Of a DNA stretch of 52,859 nt, positions 1-7,888 are shown in pieces (positions within the stretch are counted from its first letter, which is position 1; each line of letters opens with the position of its first letter). The notes below the pieces were generated by a model. The model searched no databases, was not told the DNA's origin, and worked only from the letters and a program-made list of their open reading frames with translations. Position numbers and translations under genes: made by a program. The DNA is from JBBDIP01 sp964602455 (GTDB taxonomy: Bacteria; Bacillota; Sulfobacillia; Fermentithermobacillales; Fermentithermobacillaceae): the NCBI GenBank assembly GCA_964602455.1, contig CAZRRG010000003.1, positions 1 to 52,859 on the forward strand, given 5' to 3'.

Positions 1-54
1 CGCGCTTGAATGGGGTTCAAGAGGCCCCGCGTTCAAATCGCGGCAGCCCGACCA
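1..54 (+). tRNA. tRNA-Pro(GGG), 3' part (5' end outside window)
   Basis: The window opens inside a tRNA. Positions 5-9 and 17-21 form a five-pair anticodon stem around the seven-base loop ATGGGGT (10-16), with T at the U33 place, anticodon GGG at 12-14 and G37. A five-base variable loop (22-26) leads to the T arm, stem CCGCG 27-31 / CGCGG 39-43 with loop TTCAAAT. The acceptor strand CAGCCCG (44-50), discriminator A51 and an encoded CCA (52-54) follow. Anticodon GGG and discriminator A fit proline. The D arm and most of the 5' half lie outside the window. An integrase gene faces its 3' end, so this is a likely attachment site. Confidence 0.9.
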
Positions 55-108
55 ACTCCTCTCCTGATAGAGCCCCTTACAGCAGCCTCCACGATGGGGA
101 TCCAAAAG

Positions 109-1011
109 TCACTGGACGACGTTTTGGGGATCTTTTGGGGATCCGGCCTTCCCCGTGCCAGTAAGGCCGAGGGTGTCGTCCATCGCGTCAGCCGCCCGCC
201 TCTGGGCCGCGGGGATCGGACCCACGTACATGTCCGCGGTTGTCGAGATATTGGCGTGGCGCAGCTGGTCGGAGACTATCTTGATGTCGGCGCCGCTGTT
301 GACCATGAGGGTCGCCGCGGTGTGCCGCTGGTCATGGAAGCGGATCCGCGGGATGCCTCCTTTGCCGAGACGCTTCTTGAATAGGCGGGAGAAAGAGTCC
401 GGCTTTAACCTGCTGCCGTCCTCCTGGGTGAACACCAAGCCGTTATCCTCCCAAGTACCCGGGCCGCACTTGGCCTCCCACTCCCTGCGCTCTCTGGCCT
501 GCGCCAGCATCCGCTCGCGTAGGGCTTTTACCGTAGCCGGCGAGAGTGCCGTCGGGCTCTGGCTGTCCTTTGTCTTGGGTGGCTTGAGTTTGTCGCCTTC
601 ACTTGTCTTGACCAAGGTCTGCTCGATAAACACCGAGCGGTCCTTGAAGTTGATGTCGCACCACCGGAGCCCGAGGATCTCCCCGCGCCTAAGGCCGGCC
701 TGGATGGCCAGGAGGTACGCGGCATAGAACTTGTCATGGCGGACGGTCTCGAGAAACGCCGCGGCCTGCTCGGGGGTCCAGGAGGTCGGGCGCTTGGTGG
801 GTACCTCTGGCGGCGTAGCGGATATGGCCACGTTGCGGATGAGACCGGTCTTATCTGCCCACTTGATCGCCCTACTGAGAGCGGCGCTGATGATATCGTG
901 AATATGCTTTATGGTGTAAGGCGATATCTTCCCCGGTTTGCCGTCAGCCCGGTCAGCCTTCTTCAGGTCTATATAGAAGGAATCCAGGTCGTAGGCGGTG
1001 AGCTTCTGCAA
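109..1011 (-). pseudogene. Tyrosine recombinase/phage-type integrase, 5'-truncated
   Basis: This is the catalytic part of a tyrosine site-specific recombinase. The catalytic Arg lies in GLRRGEILGLRW, the HxxR box reads HDQRH, and the C-terminal block LRHANISTTADMY carries the second His position and the Tyr nucleophile. The 300-residue frame opens with TTG at 1011, but family-like sequence continues without a stop upstream (IIPALGHIRLQ precedes KLTAYDL) to about position 1030-1066, where the first CRISPR repeat begins. The N-terminal arm-binding domain and the first part of the core-binding domain, usually about 60-90 residues, are missing. The gene points at the 3' end of tRNA-Pro, as integrases of tRNA-integrated elements usually do. 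A truncated protein from the TTG is possible but unlikely to be a complete recombinase. Confidence 0.85.
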
Positions 1012-1066
1012 GCGGATGTGGCCAAGCGCGGGGATGATCCTGGGCCAAACAGTATTACGACATCGG

Positions 1067-1432
1067 GTTCGCCCCCATGCGGGGGCGGGAGTTGAAACTA
1101 ACGGACGATTCGCCGGAAACCCTCCGGCTTATGTTCGCCCCCATGCGGGGGCGGGAGTTGAAACAGACAACTAAAGGGAGGAAAACCGAATGAGGCTTTG
1201 TTCGCCCCCATGCGGGGGCGGGAGTTGAAACGAGTCTGTGTTCTCTGATTGCGTGGAGGGACTGGCGGTTCGCCCCCATGCGGGGGCGGGAGTTGAAACC
1301 GTCCAGTCCGACGAGGAACCGTTCCTCACCTGGGTTCGCCCCCATGCGGGGGCGGGAGTTGAAATTCACTCCGCACAGTTACATCAAGTAGCCCTCTGTG
1401 GTTCGCTCCTATGCGGGGGTAGGATTTGAGGC
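1067..1432 (+). CRISPR. CRISPR array, 6 repeats, 5 spacers, type I-C-like, no cas genes
   Basis: Six 32-bp repeats start at 1067, 1133, 1200, 1268, 1334 and 1401. Spacers are 34, 35, 36, 34 and 35 bp. Repeats 1-4 are identical, repeat 5 differs in its last base (C to T), and repeat 6 is degenerate with several changes. The repeat has an internal palindrome (CGCCCCC ATG CGGGGGCG) and ends in GTTGAAAC, as in the type I-C repeat family. Degeneration at the right end places the trailer there and the leader at the left, where the broken integrase lies instead. No cas gene is within the window. Translation of the repeats gives an artificial protein repeat, which should not be annotated. Confidence 0.97.
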
Positions 1433-1621
1433 AGGGGGCTAGACACTAGGTGTACGGATGAAGGCGTAGAGAACTCTGGTACTCTCGTCGTAGATATTGC
1501 GGCTCGTCTGGTAATGGTGATAAAAGGGAATCGGCTGGAGCCACACTGATGAGCTCCTCTGCACCTCGATCTCCGATAGCCCTCCGCGACCCCGTGACGT
1601 ACCTGGGCGCAGGCCACTCCA

Positions 1622-2635
1622 CTACACCATTCCCGTCAACATAGCCTCCAGCAAGGGATAACTGTTAACCTCCGTGTTTCCCAGAGCCGATGCTACGACC
1701 TTCTTCTCGGGGAAGTACGCTGTGAAGAAGTCTACTCCGAAGTCACCGCCGACTGCGTAATACGCTGCGCTCTCACCTTTGTCGAAACGGTATACTCCCA
1801 GGCCGTAACCCCTTCCTTTACGGGTTACGACATGCGGTGCCAAGAAAGCCTGCAGCATGCTATCTGATAGTACCCGGCCGGCAAACACCGACCGCCAGAG
1901 TACGTCCAGATCCGGAGCGCAGGTATAAAGCCCTCCGTCGGAGCCGCCCACAATGGGCACGCTGAACACGTTTGCTCTCCACTGACCGGATTCTCGCATA
2001 TACCCGAGAGCAGTGTTGGCAGGAAGGGCATCCGTGCGGTAGAAGCCGGTGCGCCGGAGATCGAGAGGGGAGATGATCTCGTCGGTCACATATTGCTGAT
2101 ACGGTCTTCCGCTGACGGCCTCAATCACCAGGCCCAGCAACACATACCCTGCGTTCGAATAGCCGTAGCGCGCACCAGGCTCGAACTTCGGCGGCAACGG
2201 CGTGATCATCGGAAGATAGTACTCAAGCCGTTCCCACAGGTAGACAGGATATCGCCTGTAGAGATCCCGCATCTGCTGGATGGAGTCCGGAGCTTCCTCG
2301 TCTATGTAGTCGCCGACACCGGACGTGTGGGTGAGAAGATGGTACACCTCGACCCTCTCATCTATCTGGCCTAGGTCGTACGGCAAGACGTCCCACAGCT
2401 TGTCCGCAAGTGAGAGTCTGCCTGCGTCAATCAGCTTGCAGGCAGCAAGCCCCGTGAACAGTTTCGTGCCGGACGCAATCCCAAAGGCGGTGTCACGGTT
2501 GTTGGGAAGTTCCTCGCTCTTGTTGCGAAAGCCGCAGCACTTCTCGAACACGACACCATGTTCGTCGCTGACGGAGAAAACACCTGAGAACGATCCGGCT
2601 TCTTTCCAGCCGTTCCAGAGTCTCTCAAGATCCAT
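1622..2635 (-). CDS. Serine hydrolase, beta-lactamase/class C (PBP-like) family
   Basis: This 337-residue protein has the fold signatures of the beta-lactamase-related serine hydrolases (AmpC/esterase EstB/D-aminopeptidase group). SGTK at residues 55-58 is the SxxK active-site motif with the nucleophilic Ser55, and YSN at 159-161 is the second motif. The third motif, normally HxG or KTG, seems to be replaced by GGDFG near 296-300. No clear signal peptide is visible, so the enzyme is probably cytoplasmic. Substrates of this family are diverse (esters, D-peptides, beta-lactams) and cannot be predicted here. The start is ATG with a weak ribosome binding site. It is a single gene with no evident operon partner. 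Confidence 0.85.
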   Translation of the reverse strand: MDLERLWNGWKEAGSFSGVFSVSDEHGVVFEKCCGFRNKSEELPNNRDTAFGIASGTKLFTGLAACKLIDAGRLSLADKLWDVLPYDLGQIDERVEVYHLLTHTSGVGDYIDEEAPDSIQQMRDLYRRYPVYLWERLEYYLPMITPLPPKFEPGARYGYSNAGYVLLGLVIEAVSGRPYQQYVTDEIISPLDLRRTGFYRTDALPANTALGYMRESGQWRANVFSVPIVGGSDGGLYTCAPDLDVLWRSVFAGRVLSDSMLQAFLAPHVVTRKGRGYGLGVYRFDKGESAAYYAVGGDFGVDFFTAYFPEKKVVASALGNTEVNSYPLLEAMLTGMV

Positions 2636-2817
2636 CTATCTTGCAGCCCCCAGTATCACTGCCTGTTGTTTGCTACGCGATATTGCTAGATACGTCATAG
2701 CATAGCCGCATACTCACAGATCCGCGAGCCCTGCATGTCAGTGAGTTCCCACATTCAGGCGCTTCTAGGAGATCGGCTACGTATCGTGTATCATTAGCCT
2801 GGAAGGAGAGCGTACCG

Positions 2818-3168
2818 ATGAGCCTATTCCTCTTCATCACAAGCATCTTCCTGCCGTTCGGTATGTCCCTCATCGGAGCTCATCTCCGGCGGAACCCGCC
2901 CAAGACGATCAACTGGGTCTATGGCTATCGTACTACGCGTTCTATGAGCAGTCCCGAAGCATGGAACTACGCCAACCGGCGGTGCGGTGAGGTCTGGGTC
3001 CGCGGCGGTCTAGCGGTGGGAGCCATATCTGCTCTGGTTGCCGCCCTCTTCTGGCAGAAACTGGAGGCGGTAAGCCTTAGGCTCGTTTGTCTCCAGTTGC
3101 TGTTCCTATTCCTCACGATACTTGTGGTGGAGCGCGACCTCAAGCAGAGGTTTGGCGGCCGCGGTTAA
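2818..3168 (+). CDS. SdpI-family membrane protein (short form)
   Basis: This 116-residue protein has about three predicted membrane helices (residues roughly 3-20, 65-82 and 86-104). Between the first and second lies the SdpI-family signature YGYRTTRSM followed by EAWNYANR. SdpI of Bacillus subtilis is the membrane immunity and signalling protein against the toxin SdpC. Short SdpI-family proteins are common in Bacillota and mostly uncharacterised, so immunity is only a possibility. The ATG is preceded by a good site (GGAAGGAGAG). No sdpC- or sdpR-like partner is adjacent. Its 3' end overlaps the convergent MFS gene by 29 bp. Confidence 0.8.
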   Translation: MSLFLFITSIFLPFGMSLIGAHLRRNPPKTINWVYGYRTTRSMSSPEAWNYANRRCGEVWVRGGLAVGAISALVAALFWQKLEAVSLRLVCLQLLFLFLTILVVERDLKQRFGGRG

Positions 3169-4339
3169 CTCCTCCAAGCCGCAAGAACCTAAGAATGGTG
3201 AAGATCGATCCCGCGATGACGAACCCGTTGGCTATCACGATTGCAGGTCCAAAGCCTACCAGCTGCGCAACCGCACCGAACCCGATGCCGGCGGTTGAGC
3301 GTCCCACGTTGGTTGAGGTATTGTTGAGGGCCATTACCATGCCACGTTCATGAGGAATCGTGTGTTCGGCCAGCACCATGGATGTCAGAGGCGGCGATGC
3401 GCCGAACCCGGCTCCGACCAGAACGTTGGCCACCAGTACGTAGGCGGGGATGGGGAAGACGGGAACGAGTCCTCCCCCAATCGCACACAGGAACACGGCA
3501 ATGAACAGGAGCCGGAATGCGCCCCACTTCTTTACCACCGGTTCCATGAAGAGCCTGACGGCGGTCATAGCCACGGTGCGAAGAGTCACCGTCACTCCAA
3601 TGAACGTGGCTGAGTAGTTGTTCTCTCTCAGAAAAGCGGATATGAAGGACTCGCTGGCAGCAACAGTGATGAACGTCAGGAATGTGTTCATAGTAGCTAC
3701 CTGGATCAAGGGGCGTCTCAGCATTCGCCCTACGGATGTGTAGCCCGCCATGATGGTCGCCACCACCGAGCCCTCGAAGTCGCTTGGCAACTTGGGGAAA
3801 GTCCGCGCGACCAGGATCCCGATGCCTGCCATGGCCATATACAGCACAAAAACAGGCCGATAACCTGCGGTGTCAATGATGCGTCCCGCGACTAGGGGAC
3901 TCAAAATGCTCCCAATTGTCGATGCAGCCATGCTGTACGCGATGGCCGTCGCCCTCTTCTCAGGCATGGCAACTTCGGTGATGTAAGCCGATTCAGTCGG
4001 CCAGAAAAGCATATTGGAGAGGCCATAGAAGACCTGCGGGATGACGATGAAGCTCATGCTCCTGGTCAGGTAGAACAGAAGACCGCAAATTAGGCCGGCG
4101 CCCTGACTCCAGATGAACAAAGTGCGTTTGCCGTACCGCAAGCCCAGCGAGTTTCCGGGGATGCAGGAGATGATTGTTGTGATCGGCGGAATGGCCGTGA
4201 TTATGCCGAGCTGCATTTCCGATACCCCGGCGTCTTTGGCCAGGAGCGGGATCGTGGGTACCATCATTGTCCAGAGGAAGCCCTGCATGGTCGCCAGGCA
4301 CATGACCGTGAGAAACTCCCGCTGGCGTGAGCCGGCCAC
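3140..4339 (-). CDS. MFS transporter
   Basis: This 399-residue protein has about twelve hydrophobic helices and the MFS loop 2-3 signature in the form GNSLGLRYGKRT. It probably works as a proton-coupled drug or metabolite exporter in the membrane. GTG at 4339 is the only usual start after the in-frame TAG about 40 bp upstream, and its ribosome binding site is weak; a Met thirteen residues later is an alternative. The gene diverges from a second MFS gene across a 410-bp region with tandem repeats, and it overlaps the SdpI-family gene tail to tail. The substrate is not predictable. Confidence 0.88.
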   Translation of the reverse strand: MAGSRQREFLTVMCLATMQGFLWTMMVPTIPLLAKDAGVSEMQLGIITAIPPITTIISCIPGNSLGLRYGKRTLFIWSQGAGLICGLLFYLTRSMSFIVIPQVFYGLSNMLFWPTESAYITEVAMPEKRATAIAYSMAASTIGSILSPLVAGRIIDTAGYRPVFVLYMAMAGIGILVARTFPKLPSDFEGSVVATIMAGYTSVGRMLRRPLIQVATMNTFLTFITVAASESFISAFLRENNYSATFIGVTVTLRTVAMTAVRLFMEPVVKKWGAFRLLFIAVFLCAIGGGLVPVFPIPAYVLVANVLVGAGFGASPPLTSMVLAEHTIPHERGMVMALNNTSTNVGRSTAGIGFGAVAQLVGFGPAIVIANGFVIAGSIFTILRFLRLGGVNRGRQTSA

Positions 4340-4485
4340 CTCGTCGAGCCATCTGCGTATCGGGTTCGTAGCGATCTACCGCCTCTCGCCTTTGAAGCGC
4401 ACTAGAACGAGACCTGGGATCACTTCGGTATATCATCCTCGGAAAACCAATGGCAAGTGGGTTCTGTCACAAACGCTTACACAGA

Positions 4486-4499
4486 GTACCGCCCGGTAC
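4486..4499. promoter_or_regulatory. 14-bp palindrome between divergent MFS genes
   Basis: GTACCG-CC-CGGTAC is a perfect inverted repeat with a two-base centre. It lies in the 410-bp region between two divergent transporter genes, so it could be a repressor operator. No promoter boxes could be assigned with confidence and no regulator gene is adjacent. Confidence 0.3.
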
Positions 4500-4590
4500 G
4501 CGACCGGAGCTTCGCGGGAATGCGCCTCGGTTCGTCCGGCCCCGGTTGCGACGCTCAGCGCACCCATGCTAAAGTGTCGAAGCGTGCCAG

Positions 4591-4656
4591 CCTGCTACAG
4601 TGGCAAAGCATGCCCGCTTGCTGCAGTGGCAAAGCATTCCCGCTTGCTACAGCGGC
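4591..4656 (+). repeat. 26-bp tandem repeat, about 2.5 copies
   Basis: Copy 1 is at 4591-4616, copy 2 at 4617-4642 and a partial copy 3 starts at 4643. The unit contains CTGCAGTGGCAAAGCAT with one- or two-base differences. It lies about 95 bp upstream of the chosen start of the right-hand MFS gene, in the divergent intergenic region. The frame of that gene stays open through the repeat, but the repeat is unlikely to be coding. Confidence 0.8.
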
Positions 4657-4749
4657 GGGAGGGTTGTGCGCAAGTACGTCAGCCCCGGAGCGTGCTTCTG
4701 GGTTATGCAGGGCATATGCCAGAGAGCACGATTGGGGATACTCGTTCCT

Positions 4750-6048
4750 ATGGAGCCCGATATGCAACCCGATGTGAAGTCCGATAGCCAATCCGATAGG
4801 ACGTCCGTTGCGGCGTCCAACTGGAAGAGGAACACAGTCCTTTTCCTGGCCAGCCAGACCATTTCGCTGTTTGGGACGTCGCTGGTCCAGTACGCCATCA
4901 TGTGGTCCATTACGCTCAGGACGCAGTCCGGCGCGATGATCACGCTGTCCATCATCGCCGGCTTTCTGCCGACCTTCTTGCTCTCGCCGTTCTCAGGCGT
5001 CTGGGCGGACCGCTATCCGCGCAAGGCCATAATTGCGGTGGCTGACAGCATGATCGCTGTCGCTACACTTGTCCTTGCAGCGCTGTTTGCCCTCGGTTAT
5101 GTCGCCATCTGGCTGCTACTGGTGATGTCGGCCGTCCGAGCTCTTGGGTCCGGCGTACAGAACCCTGCCGTCCACGCGTTCCTCCCGCAGCTCGTGCCCG
5201 ATGACAAACTGATGAAAGTGATGGCCACCAACGGCAGCATACAGTCGCTGGTCTCGCTGGTGTCCCCGATGGTCGCGGGCGCCCTCCTGACGGTAGCCCC
5301 CATCCAGAACATCTTCCTTATCGACGCTGTTACCGCTGCTATCGCGGTCTTCATCCTGCTTGGTTTCCTGAGAGTCCCCGCCCACGCGAAGGCTGCCAGC
5401 GTTCAGTCAACCAGTTACCTGGGAGATCTACGGGACGGCATCAGGTACATCCGGAACCACGCGTACCTTATAACGTTCAGCCTGCTCAACATAGCCTTCT
5501 GCCTGCTTGTGTCACCGGTGGCCTTCCTGACGCCGCTCCAGGTCACCCGCAATTACGGCGATGCAGTTTGGCGTCTCACTGCTATCGAGGTCACGTTCTC
5601 CGGCGGCATGATGGTGGGGGGTATCGTCATGGCTTCGTGGGGCGGACTTCGGAACAGGGTTCACTCGATGGTGCTCGCCAACTTCATCATCGGCACTTGC
5701 ACTGCTGCCCTCGGCTTTGCGATGCCCTTCTGGATCTACTGCGGTTTGATGGTCGTGATCGGGATGTCCATGCCCCTCTTCAACGTGCCCTCCAACCTCA
5801 TTCTTCACCAGCAGGTGGAGGACAGCTATCGCGGGAGGGTCTTCGGCGTGCTGGGGATGATCTGGAGCAGCATGATGCCCCTGGGTTCCTTGGTGTTCGG
5901 GCCGATGGCCGACGTGATCCGGATCGAGTGGCTACTGATCGGCACCGGCCTGCTCATGTGCGTGCAGAGCATGGTCATGCTGGGCAACAGGGTGATGATC
6001 GAGGCGGGGCGACCGACCGCCTCCCAAGCACAGAATCCATCTCGCTAG
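4750..6048 (+). CDS. MFS efflux transporter, macrolide-efflux (Mef)-like
   Basis: The protein of 432 residues, counted from ATG 4750, resembles the MefA/MFS_3 group along its length. The N-terminal SQTISLFGTSLVQYAI helix is followed by the loop 2-3 motif GVWADRYPRK, the segment VRALGSGVQNPAVHAFLPQL and helices typical of twelve-TM exporters. These proteins expel macrolides or related compounds by proton exchange. The frame is open for 50 further codons upstream, but that stretch crosses the 26-bp tandem repeats and does not resemble the family, so ATG 4750 (or 4762) is preferred although the ribosome binding site is weak. The first 17 residues are a hydrophilic run with recurring Pro/Ser-Asp pairs. 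The gene stands alone. Confidence 0.85.
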   Translation: MEPDMQPDVKSDSQSDRTSVAASNWKRNTVLFLASQTISLFGTSLVQYAIMWSITLRTQSGAMITLSIIAGFLPTFLLSPFSGVWADRYPRKAIIAVADSMIAVATLVLAALFALGYVAIWLLLVMSAVRALGSGVQNPAVHAFLPQLVPDDKLMKVMATNGSIQSLVSLVSPMVAGALLTVAPIQNIFLIDAVTAAIAVFILLGFLRVPAHAKAASVQSTSYLGDLRDGIRYIRNHAYLITFSLLNIAFCLLVSPVAFLTPLQVTRNYGDAVWRLTAIEVTFSGGMMVGGIVMASWGGLRNRVHSMVLANFIIGTCTAALGFAMPFWIYCGLMVVIGMSMPLFNVPSNLILHQQVEDSYRGRVFGVLGMIWSSMMPLGSLVFGPMADVIRIEWLLIGTGLLMCVQSMVMLGNRVMIEAGRPTASQAQNPSR

Positions 6049-6175
6049 ATCGTCGGTCGACCTTCGTGTTTGTGCTTCAGCAAACCTCGCCCAGCAGTCC
6101 TATGTAGCTAGAGGGAACCTCATCTTACAACTCACGTCAGTACCAACGACCAACAGGCAGCGAGGAGGACTAACC

Positions 6176-6769
6176 GTGAAGTCGCGAACCATTGGTGTGT
6201 CCTCAACTGCGCGCACATATGTGATCGCAGTGATTATCCTGAGTCTTGTCGCCAACGGATATCTCCTGCTCCAACACCGCCAGGCCCAAGTCAACCGCAT
6301 GGAAGCTGTTGCGACGCTGGCCAAAGACATTTGGGTGTATCTCGGTCTGACCGAGAGCTACCTGGAGTCGACGCTTTCCGGAGGCTTCCGGAGTTACTCT
6401 GATCTCTCGAAGGCCGATCCTTACCTCCTGGCCGCCGCCAATGGCATGCGTCTGTTGCAGGACCTGGACAAGGAACACGAGCGGGTATGGCTTGACGTGC
6501 AAGTAGCCCTTGATGAGGCGAGAGCCGTCATCTCATTCGACAGAGTGGGCCTTCCACCTGAGTGGGACTCACTTACTCCCCAGGCATCCAATAGGCTCCA
6601 AGCCATGAGCGACTTGGTCGCAGAGGTCAGGAAGGTCTTCCCGCACGAGGCCGGGATCGGGCACGGGCGAGTCTCCTTCGATCTGGCGCTTCTTTGGGCC
6701 GCCGATGATGCAGCTCTGGAGTTCCTAGAGATGGAGTTCGAGGACGAGCCGCTCACGGGACCACAGTAG
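6176..6769 (+). CDS. Hypothetical single-pass membrane protein
   Basis: I do not recognise this 197-residue protein. It starts with GTG behind a strong site (GCGAGGAGGAC). One N-terminal membrane helix (residues about 14-32) is followed by a soluble, mostly helical region rich in charged residues, ending acidic (EMEFEDEPL). The topology, a short N-terminus followed by an extracellular helical domain, is typical of small sensory or anchoring proteins, but no catalytic motif is visible. It converges with the HTH/nuclease-like gene, leaving one base between the two stop codons. Confidence 0.75.
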   Translation: MKSRTIGVSSTARTYVIAVIILSLVANGYLLLQHRQAQVNRMEAVATLAKDIWVYLGLTESYLESTLSGGFRSYSDLSKADPYLLAAANGMRLLQDLDKEHERVWLDVQVALDEARAVISFDRVGLPPEWDSLTPQASNRLQAMSDLVAEVRKVFPHEAGIGHGRVSFDLALLWAADDAALEFLEMEFEDEPLTGPQ

Positions 6770-6770
6770 G

Positions 6771-7418
6771 CTACTCCCTGTCCCAGTCCTGGCTTCCGGC
6801 CACTTCTCGCCCCAACTCCTCCAGCGCCACGACCACCGGTCCCTTCGGGTCGATCGTTCGCAGTGGCACGTCCTTCGGGATCACGCCCAGTATCCCGCCA
6901 AGCGTCAGGAGCTGATTGTGGACTATCGATAACCTGATCCCGTTCGCGTCACTGAGACGAGCCTTCCGCACATCCCGCTTGTACCTCTCGATGTAACCAT
7001 CCTTGCTCGGGTATCTCGACGTCGGGCCGAAGTGCTGGTCTCCTTGGTATTCGGTCGCCCATGCGTAGTCCGGGGCAAAGACGTCGTACTCGAGGTTCTG
7101 ATTAGTCTCCTTGTTCTTCAGGAAGTCCGGGCGGGCGTGGGTAATCAGGCGGACAGACGGAGCCACCAGCCACTCGATGAAGAAGATGGTCGTGGCCTCA
7201 CCCTTGAAAGGTGATATCTCCACGACTCTCCGTATCTCTCCTGCTATCCGCTCCTCTATGTCAGGGGGGACCAGGGCTTCTGGGCGAAGCTTCTTGCCAT
7301 CCCTGACTATCCGAAGCCACCCTGTTCCTTCGAGTTCTCTGCAGCGGCCGATCACATACCTTGACTTGATACCGACGACTCTCGCCAAGGCATCCATTGA
7401 TGCTGGTCGCTTGAACAT
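6771..7418 (-). CDS. Winged-helix plus PD-(D/E)XK nuclease-like protein
   Basis: From ATG 7418 the protein has 215 residues. Residues 1-50 look like a helix-turn-helix (SMDALARVVGIKSRYVIGRC). The C-terminal part carries a restriction-endonuclease-like core: Asp112 in LEYDVFAPDY, then Glu123 and Gln125 in ATEYQGDQHF, then a basic helix (RYKRDVRKARL) and a beta-strand (GIRLSIV). This order matches PD-(D/E)XK proteins of the DUF559/Vsr-like group with an ExQ variant of ExK. Coding-like sequence continues about 33 residues upstream without an ATG, GTG or TTG; CTG 7517 follows GAGGAGGGG at good spacing, giving a possible 248-residue form with a complete winged helix. The function may be DNA binding and cleavage or a repurposed regulator. 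Confidence 0.7.
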   Translation of the reverse strand: MFKRPASMDALARVVGIKSRYVIGRCRELEGTGWLRIVRDGKKLRPEALVPPDIEERIAGEIRRVVEISPFKGEATTIFFIEWLVAPSVRLITHARPDFLKNKETNQNLEYDVFAPDYAWATEYQGDQHFGPTSRYPSKDGYIERYKRDVRKARLSDANGIRLSIVHNQLLTLGGILGVIPKDVPLRTIDPKGPVVVALEELGREVAGSQDWDRE

Positions 7419-7670
7419 ACTGGCTATGTAGATGGCCTTGGCTGCGGGAGAGGGACCGCTAGCGTCCGTTATCTCCTCTATGATCCAGGTGGCGAGAGCC
7501 AGCCCTGACCCCTCCTCGCAGTCGCTATGCCGAGTTTGTTGCCCGCCTACTACACGTATACCTGACTGTACCCAACTGCCTCACCAAATTCTACCATCCA
7601 TCGCCCCTTCTAGACAATATCTCCCAATAAACCCGTTCACCCCCATCTGGTCGGCATAGACGTGGTGCTG

Positions 7671-7860
7671 AAAGGTGACCATTCGACTAGCGAACTACTG
7701 ACGAAACGTGATCATTCGACTAGCGAACTACTGACGAAAGGTGATCATTCGAGTAGCGGACTACTGATGAAAGGTGATCATTCGGGTGGCGAATCACTGA
7801 CGAAAGGTGTCCATTCGGGAGGCGAACTACTACCGAAAGGGGACCATCGAAACAGCAGGC
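7671..7860 (+). repeat. 33-bp tandem repeat array, five full copies plus a partial
   Basis: Units start at 7671, 7704, 7737, 7770 and 7803, each beginning AAAGGTGATC or a variant and including GGCGAACTACTGACG. A shortened sixth copy starts at 7836, followed by two copies of a 15-bp unit (7849-7878). Because 33 is divisible by three, the array reads through as an 11-residue protein repeat, but there is no ribosome binding site. A related, degenerate two-copy version is at 21403-21452 in opposite orientation. Arrays of this type occur at the ends of some IS21-family insertion sequences (recalled, not checked); no transposase is present here. Confidence 0.9.
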
Positions 7861-7888
7861 ATTGAAACAGCAGGCATCTAGTACCGTT

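Noticed and set aside
1055..1369. Open frame on the minus strand with a repeated NSRPRMGAN peptide
   Set aside because: It is the translation of the CRISPR repeats.
7662..7865. Frame with an 11-residue repeat (KGDHSTSELLT type)
   Set aside because: It is the reading of the 33-bp tandem array; there is no ribosome binding site and changes fall on all codon positions.
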